DNA of 64,000 nucleotides from Candidatus Thiodiazotropha sp. LNASS1 (GCF_964212655.1 NZ_OZ156465.1:2790001-2854000); one strand, 5' to 3'. Numbered from the stretch's first letter, positions 1-8,324 are shown. The notes: a model not told the origin generated them from the sequence alone. A program made the numbers and translations.

Positions 1-324
1 AATCAACAGCTGATCGCAGAAGAGTATCGGGGCATCCGCCCCGCAATGGGGTATCCGGCCAGCCCGGACCATACGGAGAAAGAGGTGTTGTGGGAGCTTC
101 TCTCCGTTGAAGGGCATACCGGCATCTGGCTCACGGAGAGTAAGGCGATGGTACCTACAGCGTCGGTCAGCGGCCTCTACTTCAGCCACCCCGATGCCCG
201 CTACTTCGCAGTGGGCAAGCTGAATCGGGATCAGGTGAGTGATTATGCTCGCCGCAAGGGTCGTTCAGTGGCTGAAATGGAACGTTGGCTTGCGCCCAAT
301 CTCGCCTATGAACCCGGAGAGTGA
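1..324 (+). CDS. metH: Methionine synthase (cobalamin-dependent), C-terminal end
   Basis: The frame is open from the first base, so the 5' part lies outside the window. The roughly 107 residues seen match the end of the S-adenosylmethionine-binding reactivation domain of MetH. Visible blocks are [18 protein letters not shown], the TESKAM stretch, and [19 protein letters not shown], which contribute to AdoMet binding in the E. coli enzyme. MetH transfers a methyl group from methyltetrahydrofolate to homocysteine through cobalamin; this domain rescues oxidised cobalamin with AdoMet and flavodoxin. The protein ends in the usual place after the RDQV-DYARRKG helix. No clear intrinsic terminator follows. 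Confidence 0.95.
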   Translation, partial: NQQLIAEEYRGIRPAMGYPASPDHTEKEVLWELLSVEGHTGIWLTESKAMVPTASVSGLYFSHPDARYFAVGKLNRDQVSDYARRKGRSVAEMERWLAPNLAYEPGE

Positions 325-433
325 ATAGACTTCGCAGCAAATCCTACATTCCATTCCATGCCGGATCCTTGAGACTCACCAATACACGATCCTGACACGG
401 CCTGGAATGTTTTGCCTTGCCGGCCGCCTATGA

Positions 434-754
434 TCAGGCGACATCGGCTACCGACGGTCCGCCGGCTTCATGCACAACCGGGGACCCCAGTTCGGCAAAA
501 GAGAAGAGCTTGAAGGCGCGCTCGCCGTTGTAGTCGAGTACCCGCAGATCGTCACTTTCATGCAGATCGTTGGCTACCACATTAAAGTGGCCGCCGTAGC
601 GCTTTTTGGCCAGATCATAGGGAACCTCATAGGCGAGAAACTTCTCGATGCCTTTGCTCACCAGTTTTTCCAATATCAGAGGGTCTTCTATGGAGGTGTG
701 GGATGTGAGAATCATCAATGGACCGCTTCCGGTCATTAACATAAAGGTCTTCAT
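434..754 (-). CDS. Hypothetical protein, 106 aa
   Basis: I do not recognise the family. The start is supported by a strong purine-rich ribosome site (GGGAGGGAGG) about 5-9 bases upstream of the ATG. The protein is soluble, mildly acidic, with no signal peptide and no cysteine. The N-terminus MKTFMLMTGSGPLMILTS suggests a small alpha/beta fold; an aromatic-rich middle (FLAYEVPYDLAKKRYGG) follows. It stands alone between metH on the other strand and a lipoprotein gene about 130 bp upstream. No function is proposed. Confidence 0.75.
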   Translation of the reverse strand: MKTFMLMTGSGPLMILTSHTSIEDPLILEKLVSKGIEKFLAYEVPYDLAKKRYGGHFNVVANDLHESDDLRVLDYNGERAFKLFSFAELGSPVVHEAGGPSVADVA

Positions 755-885
755 GACTACCTCCCTCCCGCAGGGTTAAGGATTGAAGGTTTTCGTCTTT
801 ACCTGCATTAATTTTAGCTCACTCCACAATATCCAGGTCAATCAGCGCGATTAACTCAATATCGAGTGGACAATGTTCCAATGCG

Positions 886-1749
886 CTACTTCAACTGGAT
901 ATGGCCCTGTTTTTCCAGGGGGATCTTGAAACTCTTCAATAATTCCCGGGGACCGGATGCCAGAATTGAACCATTCAATTCATAGCGGATACCGGAGAGG
1001 CCCAGCAGTGCCGAATAGAGTCCCTTGCCGGCTTCGGCCAAATCGATGGTGAGGGGGATGCTCACCACACTGTTGCCGCCCTGTTCGATATCCACAGGTT
1101 GCCGGATCAAACCCTTGCCGATCGCCGCACCATTCAGCTTAAGATTATAATCCAGCTGCTGCAGCACCAGGGAGAAGCTGTTCGGATTCTCCACCCCGAG
1201 TTGCAGCAACACTTCGGCCTCATTCAGGGTAAGCCGCTTGACCGCCAAAGATTTGATACTGAAATCGGGTATTTTCGGTACTGGAAAATCACCAGAAAAA
1301 TTAACAGGGATGCGCAGGCTTCCGATCACCGGCATTTTGAAACCCAATCCCATATCCAGTTGATAGCTGGCCTGATCGGCCTTTCTCAGTTGCCGGTAGC
1401 TCTTCAGCAGCTGCTGGAAACCGAGCCGCAGCGGCACCTCTATACGGTTTGTGGTTTGAGCCGCCAGATTCACGCCCGCAGATTGTCTGCCCTTGAGAAA
1501 CGATTGTTCAAAGAGTTGCAGATCATAATCAAATTCAGCCAAATCAATGGAGAAGGCATTCGGGTTGTGAACATCCACATCGAACACCAGATCCACACCA
1601 TCGAAATCGAGACCGGTCAGCCTGATCCCCTCAACCTGAGCCGTAGGTTTACGGCCTTCCATAACCTGACCGACCTGCTGCAGGGAGGAACACCCCTGTA
1701 CAAGCCCTATCAAAAGACAGCAGATCAGTAACGGTACATACCTGGGCAT
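886..1749 (-). CDS. Lipoprotein with two LEA14/WHy-type domains
   Basis: The N-terminus is a lipoprotein signal: a hydrophobic stretch ending in LVQGC, so Cys20 would be lipidated. Two related beta-sandwich halves follow. Each carries the pattern of the water-stress/late-embryogenesis-abundant type 2 family: VDVHNPNAFSIDLAEFDYDL near residues 58-77 and LGVENPNSFSLVLQQLDYNL near 184-203. The duplication is visible by eye. Bacterial members are periplasmic or outer-membrane lipoproteins of unclear role, sometimes linked to desiccation or stress. Length 287 aa is normal for a two-domain member. It is transcribed with the exported-protein gene just upstream (30 bp gap). Confidence 0.85.
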   Translation of the reverse strand: MPRYVPLLICCLLIGLVQGCSSLQQVGQVMEGRKPTAQVEGIRLTGLDFDGVDLVFDVDVHNPNAFSIDLAEFDYDLQLFEQSFLKGRQSAGVNLAAQTTNRIEVPLRLGFQQLLKSYRQLRKADQASYQLDMGLGFKMPVIGSLRIPVNFSGDFPVPKIPDFSIKSLAVKRLTLNEAEVLLQLGVENPNSFSLVLQQLDYNLKLNGAAIGKGLIRQPVDIEQGGNSVVSIPLTIDLAEAGKGLYSALLGLSGIRYELNGSILASGPRELLKSFKIPLEKQGHIQLK

Positions 1750-1779
1750 TATCGGAAACTCCCGGCGTCCAGCGCCTTG

Positions 1780-2547
1780 TCAGGTTGAGATGCCCATCTT
1801 ACTCCTTGAAATAGCGTATTCCACCACACCGCCTTGGGTTGACAAACGTATTGCAAGAAGCGTCAGGGCCAGCAGCAGAGTCATGAGACCGGAGGCACCG
1901 CCGCCACCATAATCGTCACGATAACTATCCTCCAAAGGCAATACCGCCAGATCTCCATCCTCATATGGCCCATAATTCACCGCCAGCAGATCGTTATCGC
2001 CATCATACAGCTCGATCAGGACATCATAGTAACCACTCGGGTAACCATCCAGTAGCCGTGTCACCACCTCATACTCATCATCGCTGACATCACCCTCAAC
2101 GGGAAACAGGTCGGTTGTGTAGTAGTGGTTCCATGGCCCCCCTTCCAGGCTGAGGTAGAGTCTGGCATAGACCCAGACCTCATCACCCGATGTGTCCGCA
2201 TCGAAAATCACCTTAATGCGGTGGTAAAATCCATCGTCGTCGTCATCCCTGCTGATCACGGTATGTGCATCGAATATACTCAATTCACGTCCCACAGCAT
2301 GTGCTGCGAAAGTACGCTGAGCTGTTGCCCGAATACGGCCTCCCGAGACGACCAATTCCTGATATTCGTCCACATCGGCCTGATCAAGCTGGATTTCGTC
2401 CTTTTCGACACCTGCAGCGACCGTTCCCTCCACAGATTGCGAGAGCCTCGCAACACCCTCAACCGCAAATGCATACTGCCCGGTCGTCAGCATCACTAGC
2501 AGCAGTGCGCTCAATCGCAGCCATCCGATATTGCTATACCTTTGCAT
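1780..2547 (-). CDS. Choice-of-anchor-H-like exported protein with GlyGly-CTERM-like tail
   Basis: I chose the ATG at 2547 because GGGAGAG lies 5 bases upstream; a TTG 18 bases earlier would contain that site. A signal peptide (residues 1-28, ending YAFA) leads to an acidic region. The core (DADTSGDEVWVYARLYLSLE, then a GGPWNHYYTTDLF block, then a DEYEVVTRLLDGYPSGYYDVL block) resembles what I recall of choice-of-anchor H proteins. The C-terminus has a GGGGASG run, a hydrophobic helix and a basic residue, as in GlyGly-CTERM sorting signals cut by rhombosortase. Unusually, about 20 residues follow the helix. Likely surface-attached; function unknown. Confidence 0.65.
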   Translation of the reverse strand: MQRYSNIGWLRLSALLLVMLTTGQYAFAVEGVARLSQSVEGTVAAGVEKDEIQLDQADVDEYQELVVSGGRIRATAQRTFAAHAVGRELSIFDAHTVISRDDDDDGFYHRIKVIFDADTSGDEVWVYARLYLSLEGGPWNHYYTTDLFPVEGDVSDDEYEVVTRLLDGYPSGYYDVLIELYDGDNDLLAVNYGPYEDGDLAVLPLEDSYRDDYGGGGASGLMTLLLALTLLAIRLSTQGGVVEYAISRSKMGIST

Positions 2548-2561
2548 CACGACTCTCCCGC

Positions 2562-2912
2562 TCAATCCCTACGGTCTCGACGATGGCGAGGTTTGTCGCC
2601 ATGACGGTGGTTTCTGTGTCTGTCGCCGTGACGGGGGTTTCTGTGTCTGTCGCCGTGACGATGGTGTCTGTGTTTGTCGCGGTGGCGATGGCCGTAACTC
2701 TCACTGCGCCGATACTCTCTGTGGCGATAGTGGCGGTCTCCATGGCGATGGGAGTGGCCATGGTCATGGTAATGATTCCAACTCAAACCGAGGAACAACC
2801 CGCCCAGCAAACCGTAAGGGTAGTCATAGTTATCGTGGGCCTGTGCCGGCGCTGCCATTACCACTGAGGCAGAGAGTGCGCTTGCCAGGATCAGTGCTTT
2901 AGCTGTCATCAT
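2562..2912 (-). CDS. Small exported histidine/arginine-rich protein with internal repeats
   Basis: A signal peptide (MMTAKALILASALSASVVMA, cut near AQA-H) precedes a short Tyr/Gly-rich piece and a tail made almost only of His, Arg, Asp and Gly. The motif RHGDRHRN/H recurs at roughly nine-residue steps from about residue 60, and the DNA shows matching direct repeats. GGAG sits 4-7 bases upstream of the paired ATG codons. Such His-rich periplasmic proteins can bind Ni, Zn, Cu or Co, but nothing here fixes the metal. The downstream gene at 1780-2547 begins 14 bases after the stop, so the two are probably co-transcribed. Confidence 0.75.
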   Translation of the reverse strand: MMTAKALILASALSASVVMAAPAQAHDNYDYPYGLLGGLFLGLSWNHYHDHGHSHRHGDRHYRHREYRRSESYGHRHRDKHRHHRHGDRHRNPRHGDRHRNHRHGDKPRHRRDRRD

Positions 2913-3016
2913 GTTTCTCCAAATTGAACTAGCTTATGAGTAAGCATATGGAGCTGTGGCTGAACGAAAGCTGAATGGTGTGAAACCAGTTCGGATACAG
3001 GCAGAAAAATAAAGAC

Positions 3017-3355
3017 TTAGGAAACGGGGGACCTCTCCAGCAGACCGTTCTGATACAACGCCTGGGCAATCTTTTTACTCTTCGCCGCCAAACGGCTGAG
3101 GTCACCAAAGCTGGGTATGGCGCCATTGGCCAGTTTGGCCTCCCACCCATCCAGTTCGGTTTCCAGATAGATAAGCAGCTTGCTTGAGCAGCCTTTACAC
3201 GAATCGCCACACAACGCCTCATCGGGGAGACCGAAGGGAATCTCGTTCCGCACCTGTTCGATAAGTTGGCGCATTGCGGTTTGGGTATTCGGTTTACGGT
3301 TTCTGTTCGTCACGCTAATCAACTCGAACGCTACCATCGAAGGGTTGGCATTCAT
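3017..3355 (-). CDS. Hypothetical protein with C-x3-C-x2-C motif, behind a PhoB-like box
   Basis: I do not recognise the family. The 112-residue protein is soluble and helical, with a cysteine cluster ALCGDSCKGCSSKL (Cys49, Cys53, Cys56) that could hold a metal or form disulfides. AGAGG lies about 8 bases before the ATG. About 70 bp upstream on the same strand is a PhoB-box-like array with a TATATT hexamer exactly 10 bases after two half-sites, the layout of E. coli Pho promoters. That suggests expression under phosphate starvation (inference). Confidence 0.7.
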   Translation of the reverse strand: MNANPSMVAFELISVTNRNRKPNTQTAMRQLIEQVRNEIPFGLPDEALCGDSCKGCSSKLLIYLETELDGWEAKLANGAIPSFGDLSRLAAKSKKIAQALYQNGLLERSPVS

Positions 3356-3758
3356 GGATGGGCCTCTAGATCATCCAAAATTGAGGCAAGATCCGGCCAT
3401 ACTGGGACCAGAGATCGTCACATCAAATATATTACAGTAATATGTCATTTAGATGACAGTGATCAAGGCAATTGGCAGCACACCGTATTAAAATCCGAAA
3501 CATCAAAAAATAAGCATCTAACAAATTGTGTATCGACTTAGAGGAGGGGGCGCGACAGAACGAGGCAAGAACTCGATCAGGCTTGCGTGGAAGACATGCA
3601 TTTACCTCGCAAAATCCGCACATAGTAGTTATACCTACTACTAGAGACCCTGATTTCCAATGTTTCAAAATCAATCTGATACACATTGTTAACAAGTTAT
3701 CTAAACCTGCCGTAAGGCAGCACTTTCATACCAACTCACACTAAATGAGGATAACTTT
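3356..3758. other. Intergenic region between divergent genes
   Basis: This 403-bp gap separates the leftward Cys-motif gene from the rightward DUF47-pit pair. It holds the PhoB-box-like array (3431-3459) and its -10-like hexamer. A short inverted repeat, AGTAG-N6-CTACT, lies near 3627-3642. I see no open frame with a ribosome site and no tRNA. The last 20 bases carry the DUF47 ribosome site (ATGAGGATAAC). Confidence 0.6.
3426..3459 (-). promoter_or_regulatory. PhoB-box-like array and -10 hexamer
   Basis: Read on the minus strand, three seven-base half-sites lie at exact 11-bp steps: CTGTCAT, ATGACAT and CTGTAAT, separated by 4-base spacers CTAA and ATTA. The PhoB half-site consensus is CTGTCAT. 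The first two form an 18-bp Pho box; after a 10-base gap comes TATATT (3431 down to 3426), which matches the -10 consensus at 5 of 6. This spacing drives transcription toward the gene at 3017-3355. The centre also reads as a perfect inverted repeat TGTCAT-TTAG-ATGACA, so an unrelated dimeric operator is the main alternative. Confidence 0.55.
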
Positions 3759-4439
3759 ATGCGACCAACCAACCCCATTGCTTCCCTTCTGGGAAGCTCA
3801 CCTTTCAAACCCTTGCAGATGCATATGGGTAAAGTCAGAGAGTGTATCTCAGAAGTTCCTGGTCTATTCGATGCCCTCATCGATAAAGACCAAGAAAAAC
3901 TGAAGGCTATTAAAGAACAAATCTTCTCCCTCGAGCATGAAGCCGACCAGATTGAAAACGACATCCGTGCCCGTTTGCCAAAAAGTCTGTTCATGCCGGT
4001 AGACCGACGAGACCTGCTCGAGCTGTTGGAGATGCAGGACAGCATTGCCGATACCGCACAGGATATCGCCGGACTCCTGATGGAACGGGACATGTCCGTA
4101 CCGGCCGATATGAGTGAACCACTGCGTAACTTCGTGCAACGGTGCGTCGACACCTGCAACCAGGCGGCCACCATTATCGATGAACTTGATGAACTGATAG
4201 AAATGGGATTCAAGGGCAATCAAGCCAATAAGGTCGAGGAGATGGTGGAAGCACTCGGCAAGGTCGAGGACGAAACCGATGAGATGGGCATGGCGCTGGC
4301 GCGCAGTCTGTTCGCCCAGGAGGAGTCCATGAACCCGGTCTCTGTCATGTTCTGGTATCAGATGATCCAGTGGATCGGCGACCTGGCCGATTATGCAGAG
4401 AAAGTGGGTGACCGCATGCGATTACTGATCGCACGCTGA
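3759..4439 (+). CDS. DUF47 (TIGR00153) PhoU-like phosphate transport regulator
   Basis: The 226-residue helical protein shows the DUF47 pattern: an N-terminal MRPTNPIASLLGSSPFKPLQMHM block, then long helices with the E/D motif IKEQIFSLEHEADQIENDIR (residues 47-66) typical of PhoU-type three-helix bundles, and IQWIGDLADYAEKVGDRMRLL near the C-terminus. These proteins pair with low-affinity Pit phosphate transporters and probably gate them. AGGA precedes the ATG. The pit gene begins 120 bp downstream on the same strand, which supports the pairing. No signal peptide, so it acts in the cytoplasm. Confidence 0.93.
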   Translation: MRPTNPIASLLGSSPFKPLQMHMGKVRECISEVPGLFDALIDKDQEKLKAIKEQIFSLEHEADQIENDIRARLPKSLFMPVDRRDLLELLEMQDSIADTAQDIAGLLMERDMSVPADMSEPLRNFVQRCVDTCNQAATIIDELDELIEMGFKGNQANKVEEMVEALGKVEDETDEMGMALARSLFAQEESMNPVSVMFWYQMIQWIGDLADYAEKVGDRMRLLIAR

Positions 4440-4559
4440 CAGAGAAGACCGGAATAGCGTTTATCCGGGATTCTGACAAGGGTCTCAAGAATCAACCGAC
4501 CGTATCACGCCAAGCAATCCGCGTGAACACGGGCACAAAAGAACATCGAGGATTTCAAA

Positions 4560-5825
4560 GTGGAAATCATTAGCGAATGGGGTACAGTCTTTATTGCGTT
4601 GGCCGTCATCTTCGGCCTTTACATGAGCTGGGGCATCGGCGCCAATGACGTGGCCAATGCCATGGGCACATCGGTAGGCTCAGGTGCGATCACCGTAAAA
4701 CAGGCGATTATCATCGCCGCCATCTTCGAATTTGCCGGCGCCTTCATAGCCGGCGGCTCTGTCACCAAGACCATCCGTAAGGGGATCATCGATCCCACCA
4801 GTATTGTCGGCAACCCGGAACTGCTGATCTACGGCATGCTGGCCGCGCTGCTGGCATCTGCCATCTGGTTGATGATCGCCTCAACCCGTGGCTGGCCGGT
4901 CTCCACCACACACTCCATCGTCGGCGCCATTGTCGGCTTCGCCATGGTGGGCATCGGCGTGGACGCGGTAAACTGGGGCAAGATCGGCAGCATCGTCGCC
5001 AGCTGGATCGTCTCTCCCGTGGTGGGCGGTTTCATCGCCCTGATCTTGATGATCAGCATTCGAAAATTGATCCTGAACACAGACAATCCCTTCGCGCGCG
5101 CCAAAACCTGGGCGCCGGTATACGTCTTCCTGGTCGGTTGGATCGTCTCTCTTGTCACCCTTTTCAAGGGCCTGAAACACCTGAAACTGGAACTCAATAT
5201 GTTTGAGAGCCTGGTGGTTGCAACCATAATCGGTATCATTGTTGCCGCTATCGGTAAAGCGATGATCAACAAGGTCAAGGTCGATGACGAGGCTGACCGG
5301 GATTTCCATTTCGCCAGTGTGGAGAAGGTGTTCACGCCATTGATGATCTTCACCGCCTGCGCCATGGCGTTCGCCCATGGATCAAACGACGTTGCCAACG
5401 GTATCGGTCCCATGGCGGCGGTACTCTCACTGGTCGAAAACGGCGGTGATATCGCGCAAAAGTCAGAATTGCCGATTTGGGTACTCTTTGTCGGTGGTGC
5501 CGGTATCGTAATCGGACTCGCCACCATGGGCTACAAGGTGATGCAGACAATCGGAACCAAGATCACAGAGCTGACACCAACCCGCGGTTACTGTGCAACC
5601 CTGGCGGCAGCCACCACGGTGGTCATCGCTTCCAAGACCGGCCTACCGGTCTCGACCACTCAAATCGCGGTCGGCTGTGTGATGGGTGTCGGCCTGGCCC
5701 GCGGTGTTGGCGCCATCGACCTGCGCGTTGTAGGTAATATCGTCGTCTCATGGGCCATAACACTGCCGGCGGGTGGTATACTGGCCGCAGTATTCTTCTT
5801 CATGCTGAAGGGTATATTCAGCTGA
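4560..5825 (+). CDS. pit: PiT-family inorganic phosphate transporter
   Basis: The protein has 421 residues and about ten or more membrane helices in an inverted-duplicated fold. The two PiT signatures are present: GANDVANAMGTS (residues 27-38) and GSNDVANGIGP (274-284). The paired helical hairpins PVSTTHSIVGA (about 113-123) and PVSTTQIAVG (about 367) are also present. It would carry phosphate with H+ or Na+, or a neutral metal-phosphate, across the inner membrane. The start is GTG, preceded by GAGGA about 6-8 bases upstream. The DUF47 partner lies directly upstream and an intrinsic terminator directly downstream. Confidence 0.95.
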   Translation: MEIISEWGTVFIALAVIFGLYMSWGIGANDVANAMGTSVGSGAITVKQAIIIAAIFEFAGAFIAGGSVTKTIRKGIIDPTSIVGNPELLIYGMLAALLASAIWLMIASTRGWPVSTTHSIVGAIVGFAMVGIGVDAVNWGKIGSIVASWIVSPVVGGFIALILMISIRKLILNTDNPFARAKTWAPVYVFLVGWIVSLVTLFKGLKHLKLELNMFESLVVATIIGIIVAAIGKAMINKVKVDDEADRDFHFASVEKVFTPLMIFTACAMAFAHGSNDVANGIGPMAAVLSLVENGGDIAQKSELPIWVLFVGGAGIVIGLATMGYKVMQTIGTKITELTPTRGYCATLAAATTVVIASKTGLPVSTTQIAVGCVMGVGLARGVGAIDLRVVGNIVVSWAITLPAGGILAAVFFFMLKGIFS

Positions 5826-5846
5826 CAGACGATAGTAAACGGGAGG

Positions 5847-5873
5847 AAAAGCCCCTGCCACAGGGGCTTTTTC
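5847..5873 (+). terminator. Intrinsic terminator of the DUF47-pit operon
   Basis: A perfect 7-bp stem GCCCCTG / CAGGGGC with a CCA loop (5851-5867) is flanked by AAAA before and a T-run after, about 25 bases past the pit stop codon. The A-run and T-run can extend the stem, so it may also act on the opposite strand. Confidence 0.9.
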
Positions 5874-5942
5874 CTTTTCTCCCATTGCTTGTTGTCCTCA
5901 CCTGACAGACCAAAAGACACCCAACGATTCAATACAGGCTGT

Positions 5943-6542
5943 ATGGACTCATTACATACCCGACCTTTCGAAAGCACAAAAATCATCAAGGGGATCACTT
6001 TTCCGGGATTTGTCTCTTTCCGGCAACTGCTGATCACCGGCCCTCCCGGAGCCGGCAAGAGCACCATCATCCGTAAGCTGGGCGGCTGGTCTGAAGAGGG
6101 CTATATCGACCTCTCTCTGAAGAATTGGTGGACTGCGCAGAGCCTCTCTCTACGCCCACGGGAAATCCATCTCGGATTCCCTTTCAAAGGGGCTAAAGAG
6201 GCCTTGACGGTGTTCGATAAGGCATGGATCGATGCCTCCCCACCACTGGAAATCGATTTTGAGCGGATTGTACTGCCACCTCCCAAGCGATTTTTCTTTT
6301 CGGTCAACTGGAAAGAACGCTACGTTTTTGAGTTCATACTGCCCGAACCGGGCGCACTGCTCAGGCAACGAATAAAGCGGGCCAAGCTTGGCACCCATCA
6401 CGTGGATGAGGCTGTCAACCTGGAAAGGATCAAAAGACAGTTGTCGGTCTATCGCCAGGTAGCGAAATATCTTCATCAACAAGGCATCTCTATCTATATT
6501 CGGGAAGGGACCGAAGGCGGACCACTGCAGATTATCGATTAG
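5943..6542 (+). CDS. P-loop NTPase of unknown role, paired with a PPP phosphatase
   Basis: A Walker A motif GPPGAGKST (residues 33-41) follows a short N-terminal strand region (FRQLLITG), as in small nucleotide or protein kinases. The rest has basic helices (LLRQRIKRAKLG, ERIKRQLSVYRQVAKYL) and I see no recognised Walker B. I chose the ATG at 5943; an upstream TTG at 5889 would add 18 residues that look non-coding. Ribosome site is weak either way. The stop lies 12 bases before the phosphatase gene, so the pair is surely one transcript, and a kinase/phosphatase partnership is a reasonable inference. Substrate unknown. Confidence 0.75.
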   Translation: MDSLHTRPFESTKIIKGITFPGFVSFRQLLITGPPGAGKSTIIRKLGGWSEEGYIDLSLKNWWTAQSLSLRPREIHLGFPFKGAKEALTVFDKAWIDASPPLEIDFERIVLPPPKRFFFSVNWKERYVFEFILPEPGALLRQRIKRAKLGTHHVDEAVNLERIKRQLSVYRQVAKYLHQQGISIYIREGTEGGPLQIID

Positions 6543-6554
6543 AGCAACAGGACC

Positions 6555-8012
6555 ATGAACCAAACCGGAACGAAAAGTAAAAAGGGTCTTCTTCAGCTGA
6601 TTAAGAATGCCTTTGCCGGTCTGTCACAGTGCGAGGAGATCGACCTCAAGGAGTCGTACCATCTGCATGGCACCAAAGTGAAGGTGCCAATTCACTGTTA
6701 TCCGCTGCAGATCAATCTCCCCCCCGATGGCAAGGCGCTCCACCTCTATCCGGAAAGCCTGACCAATGCCATAGATAACAGCTGTAATTCAAACAGCTTT
6801 ATTGTTTTCGATCCCGAGACCTACTATAAGCAGATCTGTGGTTTTTTCCGCGTGGGAGACGGAGAGAAACTGGTTATCGGCAGCCAGGATAAAGAGCGTC
6901 AACGGACCTTTCTCAACATGCAACCCAAATTCTCGGATTATGTCTTTTCCATCACAAACGAGGATGGCAACCTGATATTCCGAGACTACTCCCCGAAAGC
7001 TGGCAGTTGCATGTCGCCATTGCTAAAAGACAAAAAGATGATGCGGGTTGCCACTTGGCGGCGTAAAAAGCTTAAGCGTATAGCTAAATTGTTTAATGGC
7101 GAGATTGCTGCATTAGAGAAGGATAGGGCTCTAAACCTCATCCAGGACGTCAACCGGATCATGGAGAATGAGGCATTCCGCGAAAAGGACAGGGACGGCA
7201 ACCCCGGGGGGATCGTCCGACTGCCCGATGATATGGCACCGTTCATCATTGGGGACCTGCACGGAAGGGTCGACAACCTGTTGGTCATTCTGAGTCAGAA
7301 TGGATTTCTCGAAGCCATGGAGCTAGGCAAGGCCTGCCTGGTGATCCTGGGCGATGCGGTACACAGTGAAGAGGAGGGCCGCTTCCATGAGATGGACAGT
7401 TCCATACTGATCATGGATATTATCTTTAGACTTAAACAGCAATTCCCCCAGCAGGTTTTCTATCTGCGCGGCAACCATGACGGTTTTTCCGATGAGATTG
7501 CAAAAGGCGGAGTGGCGCAAGGCCTGCTGTGGAAAAAGGCATTAAATAAAATCCGGGGTAAAGAGTACCGCAAAGAGATGGAACGCTTCTACGACTTGCT
7601 TCCATACGTCGCCTATTCTGAGCAAATGGTCTGCTGTCATGCTGCCCCCCCCACCTCGAAGACAAAACCGGAATTATTGGTCAATATCAAAAGCAATCCG
7701 GGGCTGATCAAGGAGCTATGCCAAAATAGACTGCAAAAGCCCAACCGTCCCGGTGGTTATACGAAGGGTGACATTAAGCGCTTCCGCAAACTATTCAACC
7801 TTTCTGCCGATGTACCGGTTATCGTCGGGCATACCCCTATCACCCTGGACAACACGCTATGGAGCAATGTCGGCGATATCGAAAATCACTATGTCGTGTA
7901 CGGCGGCTATGACCAGTGGATAGGCGTCATGACCCGCCTGGGCGATAAAATGTATCCGCTCACCTATCCGGTAGAACCGCTACTCGACTATATCAATTCA
8001 CTCGCAGAGTGA
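6555..8012 (+). CDS. PPP-type metallophosphatase with FHA-like N-terminus
   Basis: The C-terminal half is a calcineurin-like serine/threonine phosphatase domain: GDLHG (233-237), GDAVH (266-270, in place of the usual GDxVDRG), GNHD (306-309), His362 in CCHAAPP, and GHTP (425-428). These residues hold the two-metal centre. The N-terminal part (about 85-155) reads like a degenerate forkhead-associated fold: LVIGS, then an FSITNEDGNLIFRDYSP strand pair and a Gly-Ser turn. That would give phosphothreonine binding, but it is inference. It lies 12 bases after the P-loop gene. No signal peptide or membrane segment, so cytosolic. Confidence 0.82.
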   Translation: MNQTGTKSKKGLLQLIKNAFAGLSQCEEIDLKESYHLHGTKVKVPIHCYPLQINLPPDGKALHLYPESLTNAIDNSCNSNSFIVFDPETYYKQICGFFRVGDGEKLVIGSQDKERQRTFLNMQPKFSDYVFSITNEDGNLIFRDYSPKAGSCMSPLLKDKKMMRVATWRRKKLKRIAKLFNGEIAALEKDRALNLIQDVNRIMENEAFREKDRDGNPGGIVRLPDDMAPFIIGDLHGRVDNLLVILSQNGFLEAMELGKACLVILGDAVHSEEEGRFHEMDSSILIMDIIFRLKQQFPQQVFYLRGNHDGFSDEIAKGGVAQGLLWKKALNKIRGKEYRKEMERFYDLLPYVAYSEQMVCCHAAPPTSKTKPELLVNIKSNPGLIKELCQNRLQKPNRPGGYTKGDIKRFRKLFNLSADVPVIVGHTPITLDNTLWSNVGDIENHYVVYGGYDQWIGVMTRLGDKMYPLTYPVEPLLDYINSLAE

Positions 8013-8069
8013 GCAGATCCAGCGATACCACACTACAGTCGTCATCGGTCATAACGATAGTTACTCACG

Positions 8070-8324
8070 TCACCGGATTTTAGGGCCAAGTTGCTTTCGT
8101 CGCTTTCTACCCTTCTTCAGTTTGATCTCGACAATCTTCAGTTCCGCCTTCAGGCGCTTTTGTTTGCAGACACGCTTCTCCTTTTTCAAGCAATGTCGTA
8201 AATGATCTCTCCTGTCTCCTAGACGCTTCAGAAGCTGATCAATTTTACCCAGGTCATCCTCACTGCCCTTCTTCCCCTTATCAAGAGTCTTGAATAGACG
8301 CCGGATGAGTTTGTCTAACTTCAT
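8070..8324 (-). CDS. Small Lys/Arg-rich coiled-coil protein, copy A, after nptA copy 1
   Basis: This 84-residue protein is almost all charged helix with leucine spacing of a coiled coil (LIRRLFKTLDKGKK, then IDQLLKRLGDRRDHL, then KRLKAELKIVEIKLKK) and is strongly basic. I chose the ATG at 8324, which gives the same length as its paralogue at 15747-16001; a TTG at 8333 is possible. No good ribosome site is visible. It lies 48 bp downstream of the Na/Pi cotransporter gene on the same strand. The paralogue aligns over 75 columns without gaps (27 identities by hand count) and sits after the other Na/Pi gene. Function unknown. Confidence 0.8.
   Translation of the reverse strand: MKLDKLIRRLFKTLDKGKKGSEDDLGKIDQLLKRLGDRRDHLRHCLKKEKRVCKQKRLKAELKIVEIKLKKGRKRRKQLGPKIR

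Noticed and set aside
2585-2700. Regular direct repeats that might be a CRISPR array
   Set aside because: The period is about 27-30 bp with no unique spacers, and they encode the His/Arg repeats of the gene at 2562-2912.
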